In this document: positions 1 to 5,623 of the stretch, one piece after another
Numbering within the stretch: position 1 is the first letter of the stretch
Layout: the number at the start of each line of letters is the position of its first letter
From: Treponema sp.
GTDB lineage: Bacteria > Spirochaetota > Spirochaetia > Treponematales > Breznakiellaceae
Assembly: GCA_031271075.1 (NCBI GenBank)
Contig: JAISWN010000314.1
Span: forward strand, 1 to 8,753
Length of the DNA stretch: 8,753 nucleotides
Direction: 5' to 3'
Program-made: the position numbers and the translations under genes
Notes under the pieces: model-generated
Told to the model about the DNA's origin: nothing
Databases searched by the model: none
Seen by the model: the letters and a program-made list of their open reading frames with translations, nothing else

Positions 1-428
1 AGCCCGGTACGGGGATCCATGATAAAGCCCAGGAGTATCCAGCCCTTGGGATCCAGTATCTCGTCGGCGGAAAGGTCCCCCGAGTCTACCTTGTCCACAT
101 ATTCGATCATCCGGGCAAAACGGCCCAGCTTCGCGTCCCCGCCGTAGTAGTCGTACACCACCCGGGCGCAGCTTGGTGCGGAGCGGGAAACGCCCTCGAA
201 ATAGGTGCGGGAACCCAGCCGTTCCGTCTCGCTTGAATGGTGATCAAACCAGAGCTTGCAGCCTTTGATGTAGGGGATATTTGCCAAAATGTCGTTATCT
301 GTTACATCCACCAGCCCATCCTGGATATCTTTGGGATGCACAAATTTCCAGTCGTCGATAAGTCCCAGGTACAACAGCAAAGCCCCGCAGGCCAAGCCGT
401 CAAAATCGGATCTGGTCAACAATCTCAT
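1..428 (-). CDS. DHH-family phosphoesterase, N-terminal 142 residues (3' end off window)
   Basis: This is the N-terminal part of a DHH-superfamily protein; the gene runs off the left edge. Translating the minus strand from the ATG at 428 gives MRLLTRSDFDGLACGALL. TRSDFDG (residues 5-11) is DHH motif I, with Asp8 and Asp10 as likely metal ligands. DHH at residues 62-64 (LWFDHHSSE) is the family signature, and YVDKVDSGD (110-118) fits the motif IV aspartate. Family members are Mn-dependent phosphoesterases acting on short oligonucleotides, cyclic dinucleotides or polyphosphate, and proteins of this type are often labelled 'exopolyphosphatase-related'. The usual motif I histidine (HSDxDG) is Arg6 here, which I recall as common in this subfamily. 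A GAAGG sequence 7 nt upstream supports the start, though the frame stays open further upstream. The gene is divergent from the M16 peptidase. The substrate cannot be inferred, and the missing C-terminus (possibly a DHHA1 domain) prevents finer assignment. Confidence 0.82.
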   Translation of the reverse strand, partial: MRLLTRSDFDGLACGALLLYLGLIDDWKFVHPKDIQDGLVDVTDNDILANIPYIKGCKLWFDHHSSETERLGSRTYFEGVSRSAPSCARVVYDYYGGDAKLGRFARMIEYVDKVDSGDLSADEILDPKGWILLGFIMDPRTG

Positions 429-470
429 CTTTAAGCCTTCCTTCGCCCGGTGTTTTACAGTCTCTTATCC

Positions 471-499
471 TGTTGTTTTTTTCTATAGGTTATTATAAT
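471..499 (+). promoter_or_regulatory. Predicted sigma-70-type promoter for the M16 gene, with an overlapping divergent -10
   Basis: A perfect -10 hexamer TATAAT lies at 494-499. Seventeen bases upstream is a weak -35 (TGTTGT, 471-476); TTGTTT at 473-478 is an alternative with a 15-base spacer. The -10 sits inside the near-palindrome ATTATAAT, so the minus strand also reads TATAAT at 497-492. That could serve the divergent DHH gene with a 5' leader of about 55-60 nt, but its -35 is poor. The predicted plus-strand start (about 505-507) falls on the M16 start codon at 506. Only sequence matching supports this. Confidence 0.5.
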
Positions 500-505
500 G
501 AATGT

Positions 506-3424
506 ATGAAAAACATCCAGTATCTTTTGCGAAGTTTCAGGAACAAGCGGCGCGTTGCCGCACAGTACGCGGTCCTGCTTGGGGCGCTGATCGCTATCCT
601 GTTCGTCTTTTCCTGCGTGTCCTCGGGAAAAACGGCCCTGAAACCGGACATTGAGGCCTATGGCGGCCTCGGCAGGCCGGAAGATCCGGTTCCCTTTATG
701 GAAAAAGTCCGTACCGGCAGGCTGCCCGGCGGTCTTACCTACTTTCTCCTGGAAAATCCCAGGCCCGAAAACCGGGCCTACCTTACCCTGGCGGTGGACG
801 CCGGGTCGGTGCTTGAAAGGGACGATGAACAGGGGCTTGCCCATTTTGTGGAACACATGGCCTTCAACGGTACGGCCCGCTTCCCCGAATCGGAGCTGGT
901 TAACTACCTTCGTTCCCTGGGGATGCGTTTCGGGCCGGAGGTAAACGCCTATACATCCTACGATCGGACGGTTTACGGTATAGAGGCGCCTACCGAGGCC
1001 ACCGGCGATGGGGCCGGAAAGCGCGTGCCCGCCAAAGCCCTGGCTATACTGGACGACTGGACACGGGCTATTGCCTTTAACCCCAAAGATGTGGATGAAG
1101 AGCGGGCGGTTATCATGGAGGAGTACCGTTCCCGCCTGGGGGCCATGGAACGGATTATGCGGAAAATGTTCCCCCTCATCTTCGCCGGTTCCCCCTACGC
1201 GAACCGTTTGCCCATCGGCCTTCCGGAGATCATAGAAAAGGCCCCGGCGGACCGTTTGGCGGCTTTTTACCAGCGCTGGTACCGGGCGGATAACATGGCC
1301 ATCATCATCGTGGGGGATTTTGACGCCTCCCTGCTGGAAGCGGAACTGGCCTCCCACTTCTCCGCCACAAGCCCGGCGGAACCCCTGGATCGTCCCCGCT
1401 ACGATCTTCCCCCGCCCCAAAAGGATTTCCTCCAAACCTCTATCGTTACCGACCCGGAACTTACCCATACCCGGGTAGATCTGTACTACAAACGGAACCT
1501 GGAACCTCCCCGGGGGGATCTTGCCTCCTACCGGGAGGGGCTCGTTGACTATCTGGTGGGGCAGATGCTTGGCCTCCGTTTTGAAGAGGCGGCACTGAAG
1601 AGCGAAACGCCCTATGTAGGGGCGGGGGCGGGAAATATCCGTTACGGGGCTTCCTCCCGGTTCTACATTATGATGGCCCAGGCGAAAACCGGGGCGGCCG
1701 AGGAAACGCTTGCGGCCCTGCTCAGGGAAAAGGAATCCATGATCCGTTACGGTTTTACTGCCGCGGAACTGGCAATTGCCAAAGGTTCCCTGGTATCCAG
1801 CCTGGAGCGATTGGTATCCGAAAAAGACCGGCAGGAATCCTCCGATTACGTCTACGGCCTGACGGATTATTTTCTTGAGGGAGAAACCCTGCCGGATATT
1901 GAATGGGAACTGGAGGCGGCAAAGAAGCTCCTCCCCGGTATAGGGGTTAATGAAATCTCCGCCGCCGTAAAAGACTACTTCAGCCCCGGGGATCTGCGGA
2001 TCTTCATAAGCGCCCCGGAATCGGAAACCAAACTGCCCGGGGAAGCGCGCCTTGCGGAACTCGTCAAGGAAAGCGCCTCCCTGAAGATAGACCCTCCGGT
2101 GGAAACCGCCCGGGAAAGCGAACTCCTTTCCCGGCAGCCTGCGGGGGGAGCGATTCGCGGCGAATCGGTGGATGAGGAGACCGGCGCCCTTGTCTGGGAA
2201 CTGGAAAACGGGGCGAAGCTGATCCTGAAAGAAACAAACAACCGGAACAATGAAATTATTCTTCATGCCATGGCCAGGGGGGGTACGATGAGCGCTCCGC
2301 GGGAAGACTACGTTTCCGCCCGTCTTGCCTCGGAAATGGCCGGGGTTTCGGGCCTGGGCCCCTATTCCCGGCCCGATCTGATAAAACGCCTGGCGGACAA
2401 GCAGGTTTCCCTGGGCTACTGGATGAACGGGTATAGCCGGGGTTTCCGGGGTTCCGCCACCACGAAGGATCTCAAGAGCCTGTTTGAACTGCTTTACCTA
2501 AGCTTTACCGATCCCCGGCTGGATAAGGAGGCGGTAAACGCCATGCTGGACCAGTACCGTACCGATCTTGCCCACCGGAAAGAAAGCCCGGACACCCTGT
2601 TCCTCGACGAGATAAGCCGGGTTACCAGCGGGGGACACCCATACCACAAGCCCCTGGAACCGGAAGATCTGCCCGGGGTGGATATAGAAAAGGCACGGAC
2701 TTTTATCAAAGGGGGGCTTAACCCCGGGGACTACACCTTTGTTTTTACCGGAAACCTGGATATTGCGGCCATGCGCCGCCTGGCGGAAACCTACCTTGCC
2801 TCGATCCCTCCGGCGGCCTCCTGGAATACCTGGACGGACCCCCGGATCCAAAGGCCGGGAGAAACGGAAAGCATTGTGCGGAAAGGCCGGGAAGAACAGA
2901 GCATGGTGTTTATGGGCTGGTACGATCCCCTGCCCTTTACGGAGGAGGCCAGCGTCACCGCCTCGGTGTTGACCGAGTACCTGGATATCCGCATGACCGA
3001 GGATATCCGGGAGGCTCTTGGCGGGGTTTATTCTATCTCCGTAGGGGTTTCCCTCTCCCCCGCCCCCAAAGGGGAGCTTTCCATGAGCGTGTATTTTGTC
3101 TGTGATCCCAAACGGGTGAAGGAACTGTCCGGCGCGGTAGAAGGGCTTCTCCGGCAGACCGCCGGCGGTTCCGTCAACCCCGATACCTTTGCCAAATCAA
3201 TAGAGGCCCTGAAAAAGGAGTGGGAAGCCTCGATACAGAACAACGCTTATATCGCCCAGAGTTACATCAATTCCTCGGTACTCCTTGATACCCCTCTTTC
3301 CCGGCTGAACAAGCGTCCGGGCCTTTACGAAAGGGTAAAACCGGAAGAAATCCAGGAAATCTGCCGGCGCTTGCTGCCCAAGGGGCCGGTTAAAGTTGTT
3401 TTATTTCCTGAAAATTGGAGATAG
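506..3424 (+). CDS. PqqL-like M16 zinc metallopeptidase, predicted lipoprotein (972 aa)
   Basis: This is a full-length M16 (pitrilysin/insulinase) peptidase, close in size to E. coli PqqL (about 930 aa). The family cleaves peptides inside a closed two-half chamber. The inverted zinc motif HFVEH is at residues 113-117. The acidic stretch DEERAVIMEE (197-206) should supply the third zinc ligand about 80 residues later. In the C-terminal half, REALGGVY (835-842) matches the conserved Arg-x6-Tyr substrate-binding pair, so both halves look intact. The N-terminus has a basic stretch (residues 1-16), a hydrophobic segment (about 21-36) and the lipobox VFSC, with Cys37 as the likely lipidation site, placing it in the envelope. 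I chose ATG 506 because it gives a normal signal peptide; the frame is open to a TTG at 473 that lacks a ribosome site. There is no clear Shine-Dalgarno sequence before 506. The likely role is degrading or processing envelope or imported peptides; the substrate is unknown. It appears monocistronic. Confidence 0.93.
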   Translation: MKNIQYLLRSFRNKRRVAAQYAVLLGALIAILFVFSCVSSGKTALKPDIEAYGGLGRPEDPVPFMEKVRTGRLPGGLTYFLLENPRPENRAYLTLAVDAGSVLERDDEQGLAHFVEHMAFNGTARFPESELVNYLRSLGMRFGPEVNAYTSYDRTVYGIEAPTEATGDGAGKRVPAKALAILDDWTRAIAFNPKDVDEERAVIMEEYRSRLGAMERIMRKMFPLIFAGSPYANRLPIGLPEIIEKAPADRLAAFYQRWYRADNMAIIIVGDFDASLLEAELASHFSATSPAEPLDRPRYDLPPPQKDFLQTSIVTDPELTHTRVDLYYKRNLEPPRGDLASYREGLVDYLVGQMLGLRFEEAALKSETPYVGAGAGNIRYGASSRFYIMMAQAKTGAAEETLAALLREKESMIRYGFTAAELAIAKGSLVSSLERLVSEKDRQESSDYVYGLTDYFLEGETLPDIEWELEAAKKLLPGIGVNEISAAVKDYFSPGDLRIFISAPESETKLPGEARLAELVKESASLKIDPPVETARESELLSRQPAGGAIRGESVDEETGALVWELENGAKLILKETNNRNNEIILHAMARGGTMSAPREDYVSARLASEMAGVSGLGPYSRPDLIKRLADKQVSLGYWMNGYSRGFRGSATTKDLKSLFELLYLSFTDPRLDKEAVNAMLDQYRTDLAHRKESPDTLFLDEISRVTSGGHPYHKPLEPEDLPGVDIEKARTFIKGGLNPGDYTFVFTGNLDIAAMRRLAETYLASIPPAASWNTWTDPRIQRPGETESIVRKGREEQSMVFMGWYDPLPFTEEASVTASVLTEYLDIRMTEDIREALGGVYSISVGVSLSPAPKGELSMSVYFVCDPKRVKELSGAVEGLLRQTAGGSVNPDTFAKSIEALKKEWEASIQNNAYIAQSYINSSVLLDTPLSRLNKRPGLYERVKPEEIQEICRRLLPKGPVKVVLFPENWR

Positions 3425-3434
3425 ACAAAGAATA

Positions 3435-3471
3435 GACTTGTTCGAGAACCCGGTTGGTTCTCGAACAAGTC
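3435..3471. repeat. Perfect 16-bp inverted repeat (palindrome 1) after the M16 gene
   Basis: The left arm 3435-3450 (GACTTGTTCGAGAACC) pairs perfectly with the right arm 3456-3471 around a 5-base loop (CGGTT). It begins 11 bases after the M16 stop codon. No T-run follows directly, so alone it is not a classic terminator; it may protect the 3' end of the mRNA or form part of a compound terminator with the next hairpin. Its core TTGTTCG recurs in the palindrome at 3510-3537. Confidence 0.85.
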
Positions 3472-3500
3472 CTGCAAAATGCCCCGCATTTTGCGGTTTT
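3472..3500 (+). terminator. Predicted Rho-independent terminator of the M16 gene
   Basis: An 11-pair stem (3472-3482 with 3486-3496, including one G-U pair) has a 3-base CCC loop. Its core is GCAAAATGC/GCATTTTGC, and TTTT follows at 3497-3500. It lies directly against the preceding palindrome, so the two hairpins would fold one after the other. Stem strength and the short U-run fit a plus-strand terminator. The minus strand lacks a U-run after this hairpin, so termination of the convergent gene here is less likely. Confidence 0.6.
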
Positions 3501-3509
3501 CAGCGGAAT

Positions 3510-3537
3510 TTGTTCGGAAACTGAAGTTTCCGAACAA
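3510..3537. repeat. 12-bp inverted repeat (palindrome 3), related to palindrome 1
   Basis: The left arm 3510-3521 (TTGTTCGGAAAC) pairs perfectly with 3526-3537 around the loop TGAA. It shares TTGTTCG with palindrome 1, and 10 of 13 arm positions agree (TTGTTCGAGAACC versus TTGTTCGGAAACT), suggesting a common origin. The plus strand then reads CTCTAATATATTTTTC, so weak terminator activity is possible. Confidence 0.75.
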
Positions 3538-3573
3538 CTCTAATATATTTTTCAACAATTTCAGCGCAAATTT

Positions 3574-3591
3574 CGCATAACATCTTATGCG
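3574..3591. repeat. Short inverted repeat (7-bp stem) flanked by GCGC
   Basis: CGCATAA (3574-3580) pairs with TTATGCG (3585-3591) around CATC. GCGC tetramers at 3564-3567 and 3596-3599 could extend the structure imperfectly. It is the fourth palindrome in the convergent gap. No function can be assigned from sequence. Confidence 0.5.
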
Positions 3592-3624
3592 CGAAGCGCA
3601 ACAAACTTCTACTGGCCTGATTCC

Positions 3625-3651
3625 ACTAAATCTGCTGTTTAGTCCAACAGC
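3625..3651. repeat. Two overlapping, mutually exclusive 6-bp inverted repeats near the potD-like stop
   Basis: ACTAAA/TTTAGT (3625-3630 with 3638-3643) and GCTGTT/AACAGC (3634-3639 with 3646-3651) share bases, so only one can form at a time. On the minus strand they lie within 5 bases after the potD-like stop codon and could mark the end of that transcript. No good U-run follows, so I do not call a terminator. Confidence 0.35.
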
Positions 3652-3655
3652 CTGC

Positions 3656-4720
3656 TTAATTCCCGGCAGCCTTGTTAAATGCCTCCCAGATCCGGGCGTG
3701 GGCGTCTTCGGCATCCTGATCGATGTTCAGCATGATCTCGAAGTTCCCGAATCTTATCACCTCTATGCCATTACGGGTTTCGGTAGGCATGGTAAGGTAT
3801 TCCCGCAATTCCGGTTTGATGTAATCTTCCGCCGCGGAATTGGCGCAGTAATAGGCCAGATACTCGGCGCAGTCGGCGCCGCGCCAGGGATCCAGAATAA
3901 AGTCCAAAAACCTATGGGCCCCGGCCGCGTTGGGGGCTTTGGAAGGAATAAAGGCCGCCATAATCCCGAATCCTATCCCCTCCTTGGGATACACTACCTT
4001 TAATCCCGGATTTTGGACCAGGGATTTGGTAACCTGATCGGTATACATCAGGGCCACATCAATATTGCCCGCAAGCAACTCGTCGTCCAGATCCATGTCG
4101 CGGATCACGGCGATATTCGGGACTAACTCAAGCAGCTGCCTGCCGGCAGCCTCAATTACCGCGGGATCGGTTTCGTTGTAACTTTTTTCCATGGTCTGTA
4201 ACGTCATGCCGTCAATAACCCGGTAGTTGGATGTAATACCAACCCGGCCCCGCAGATCGGGATTCCAGAGATCGGAGAAGCCTTCAATATCAAAATTTAT
4301 TTTCCCGGGGTCATAGACAATGGTTTGTATCCCGGCGCCGTAGGGAACCGTATACTCATCCCGGGGATCGTAGAATTGGTGCTGATACAGGGGATTTACA
4401 TTTTTCAGATTGGGGATCTTTGATTTATCCAGCTTTTGGGCCAGCCCCTGTTCAGTGACGAATTCAATAATGTAATCATCCGCGATTACCAGATCGTAGG
4501 TTCCACCCTCGGCCTCCTGAAGCCCCATAAGCATATCTTCGTTGTATTCAAAGTATTTAAGGACAACTTCGGTGCCCGTAACTTTCCTGAAGGAATCAAG
4601 AATTTCCTGGGGGAACATCTCTTCCCAGGTGTAGATAACCAACTGTTTTTTAGGGAACAGGCTACAGGAAAAAAAAAGTACCAAACAGACTACAAACGAG
4701 AAAACCCCAACCTTTTTCAT
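3656..4720 (-). CDS. PotD/PotF-like ABC-transporter substrate-binding lipoprotein (354 aa)
   Basis: This resembles periplasmic spermidine/putrescine-binding proteins (PotD, PotF; about 350 aa) along its whole length. It has a signal peptide with lipobox FFSC and probable lipid-anchored Cys19. Family landmarks are LVIYTWEEMFP (27-37), YDLVIADDYI (75-84), VPYGAGIQTIVYD (125-137), LWNPDLRGRVGIT (151-163), VYPKEGIGFGIMAAFIP (243-259) and the C-terminal FLDFILDP (271-278). The family captures solute outside the inner membrane and delivers it to an ABC permease. Several positions that contact polyamine in E. coli PotD look changed: the Trp and Asp of its KEGGIFWMD segment align with Gly and Met (about 252-254), and the TDDAR aspartates are Ser/Asn (164-165). 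The ligand may therefore not be a polyamine. No permease or ATPase gene is adjacent. The gene lies 107 bases downstream of the rlpA-like gene on the same strand. I leave the symbol blank because the substrate is uncertain. Confidence 0.88.
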   Translation of the reverse strand: MKKVGVFSFVVCLVLFFSCSLFPKKQLVIYTWEEMFPQEILDSFRKVTGTEVVLKYFEYNEDMLMGLQEAEGGTYDLVIADDYIIEFVTEQGLAQKLDKSKIPNLKNVNPLYQHQFYDPRDEYTVPYGAGIQTIVYDPGKINFDIEGFSDLWNPDLRGRVGITSNYRVIDGMTLQTMEKSYNETDPAVIEAAGRQLLELVPNIAVIRDMDLDDELLAGNIDVALMYTDQVTKSLVQNPGLKVVYPKEGIGFGIMAAFIPSKAPNAAGAHRFLDFILDPWRGADCAEYLAYYCANSAAEDYIKPELREYLTMPTETRNGIEVIRFGNFEIMLNIDQDAEDAHARIWEAFNKAAGN

Positions 4721-4756
4721 ACCGGTCTTAATCCTATTCTTTCAATCCGCCTTGAG

Positions 4757-4786
4757 AGTATCATCCCTCGCCGCAGGGTATATCAA
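4757..4786 (-). promoter_or_regulatory. Possible promoter of the potD-like gene
   Basis: On the minus strand, TTGATA (4786-4781; 5 of 6 matches to the -35 consensus) is followed after 18 bases by GATACT (4762-4757; 4 of 6 matches to the -10). It lies in the 107-base gap after the rlpA-like stop codon and would give a leader of about 30 nt. An AGGA sequence lies 11 nt before the potD-like ATG. This suggests transcription independent of the rlpA-like gene, but the match is imperfect. Confidence 0.35.
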
Positions 4787-4827
4787 TTTTCTTATCCTAA
4801 ACTTAATTTGTTTAAATGTCCAGCAGC

Positions 4828-5442
4828 CTAGTTGGCGCTTTCTATCTTTACGCTTATGGGTTTATTAGGCATGCCGAGGCTGACTCCCGCGGCCTTGGAT
4901 AGTTCAATAACCCGCTGTGAGTTGGCCCTGATGCGGCTTTTAATAGTAAGAGTTACCTGACGCCCGTTGACGGGATTGGTGATTTTCACCTTGGCTCCCA
5001 AGGCTAGGGAAGGATGCCCGGCGCTTAGATCGGCTCCATCGGTAAGAACCTGGGCCAATCCTACCTGGGAGAATTTCCGTATTGTAGCCCGCATAGCCTT
5101 TGGCTTTCCCGCGGTCTTGACAACTTCTTCTATTTTTACCCGGGTAAATCCACTCATATTCATCCCAAGCTTTTCCGCGGCGTTAGGAGAAATGTCTACT
5201 ATCCAGCGGGAGTCTTCCGGTATACGCCCGCCTACTTTTACGATAATCTGCCGCTGGTTCTCCAGATTGGTAATGATCAGCTCTGTTCCGAAGGGATAAG
5301 TCGCGTGGGAAGCGTATAATTCGGTATCCGGGGATTCATACCAGGAAGCCATGCCTTCCCTGGCGGTGTTTTGCCTGTCCTGGGCGGCAACCGGTATGGA
5401 TAATAAAATATACAGCGCCGCCGCACAGTACACCGTCTTCAT
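4828..5442 (-). CDS. Secreted protein with two tandem RlpA-like double-psi beta-barrel domains (204 aa)
   Basis: A type I signal peptide (hydrophobic 7-20, likely cleavage after PVAA, residues 17-20) precedes two similar units. Unit 1 (about 28-105) reads GMASWYESPDTELYASH, then PFGTELIITN, then RWIVDIS and AAEKLGM. Unit 2 (about 125-202) reads VGLAQVL, then SAGHPSLALGAKVKITNPVNGRQV, where I break after SAGHPSLALG for clarity, then RVIELSKAAGVSLGM. This is the RlpA double-psi barrel pattern of periplasmic peptidoglycan-associated proteins; some RlpA proteins are lytic transglycosylases acting on denuded glycan. The His before the PFGT-like turn is kept in both units (His46, His143), but the DRGP motif is GGRIP (71-75) and KSRIR (168-172), so the catalytic aspartate is lost. 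A glycan-binding or structural role is more likely than lysis. AGAGGTG, with its AGAGG core 6 nt upstream of ATG 5442, supports the start. No SPOR domain is present. Confidence 0.75.
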   Translation of the reverse strand: MKTVYCAAALYILLSIPVAAQDRQNTAREGMASWYESPDTELYASHATYPFGTELIITNLENQRQIIVKVGGRIPEDSRWIVDISPNAAEKLGMNMSGFTRVKIEEVVKTAGKPKAMRATIRKFSQVGLAQVLTDGADLSAGHPSLALGAKVKITNPVNGRQVTLTIKSRIRANSQRVIELSKAAGVSLGMPNKPISVKIESAN

Positions 5443-5475
5443 ATAGCACCTCTTATTAAGTGATTATTACAACTA

Positions 5476-5503
5476 AATATATTATTTAATATATGTCATC
5501 CAA
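5476..5503 (-). promoter_or_regulatory. Predicted promoter of the rlpA-like gene
   Basis: On the minus strand, TTGGAT (5503-5498) and TATATT (5481-5476) are separated by 16 bases in an AT-rich stretch. The predicted start near 5469 leaves a leader of about 27 nt carrying the strong AGAGGTG ribosome site. The gene would thus be transcribed separately from mutS, whose stop lies 179 bases upstream. Confidence 0.5.
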
Positions 5504-5518
5504 AACCGGAATTCAATA

Positions 5519-5551
5519 TTTTCGATTTTTTTCCGTTTTTTTCCGTTTTTT
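5519..5551 (-). promoter_or_regulatory. Phased A-tracts upstream of the rlpA-like promoter
   Basis: Four T-runs on the plus strand (A-tracts on the minus strand) lie at 5519-5522, 5526-5532, 5536-5542 and 5546-5551, separated by CGA, CCG and CCG. Their centres are 8.5 to 10 bases apart, close to one helical turn, the arrangement that bends DNA. The block begins 16 bases upstream of the predicted -35 (about -50 to -82 from the predicted start), where UP-elements and bent DNA can stimulate transcription. Activity is inferred. Confidence 0.5.
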
Positions 5552-5563
5552 CACGGAGGGCGG

Positions 5564-5623
5564 CGGGGCATCCCCCGGTACGGATAAACAAGCATCGGCG
5601 GAGCCGCGAGGGATGAAACCCTC
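5564..5623. repeat. GC-rich small palindromes downstream of mutS
   Basis: CGGGG/CCCCG (5564-5568 with 5573-5577) and GAGGG/CCCTC (5608-5612 with 5619-5623) form 5-bp stems; the second overlaps the mutS stop codon. On the minus strand neither is followed by a U-run; the next homopolymers are A-runs. Where mutS transcription ends is therefore unclear, and termination may be Rho-dependent or inefficient. Confidence 0.3.

Noticed and set aside
473..505. Upstream TTG start extending the M16 protein by 11 residues
   Set aside because: It has no ribosome site, lies upstream of the predicted transcription start, and would add MFFSIGYYNEC before a normal lipoprotein signal peptide.
455..2266. 603-residue open frame on the minus strand, antisense to the M16 gene
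   Set aside because: The composition (rich in Gly, Arg, Phe, Pro) is typical of an antisense shadow of a GC-rich gene. It shows no recognisable domain, while the sense frame has clear M16 motifs throughout.
3436..3470. Palindrome 1 as a LexA, CIRCE or Bacillus-type GAAC-N4-GTTC damage operator
   Set aside because: GAAC and GTTC are 7 bases apart rather than 4, the CIRCE sequence is absent, and the site lies downstream of a gene rather than at a promoter.
3425..3655. Insertion sequence or MITE remnant in the convergent gap
   Set aside because: There is no transposase frame, no outer terminal inverted repeat enclosing the block, and no target duplication that I could see. The palindromes are reported as repeats only.
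3587..4003. 138-residue plus-strand open frame overlapping the potD-like 3' end
   Set aside because: It starts within the palindrome-rich gap and continues antisense to conserved PotD-like coding sequence; nothing supports translation.
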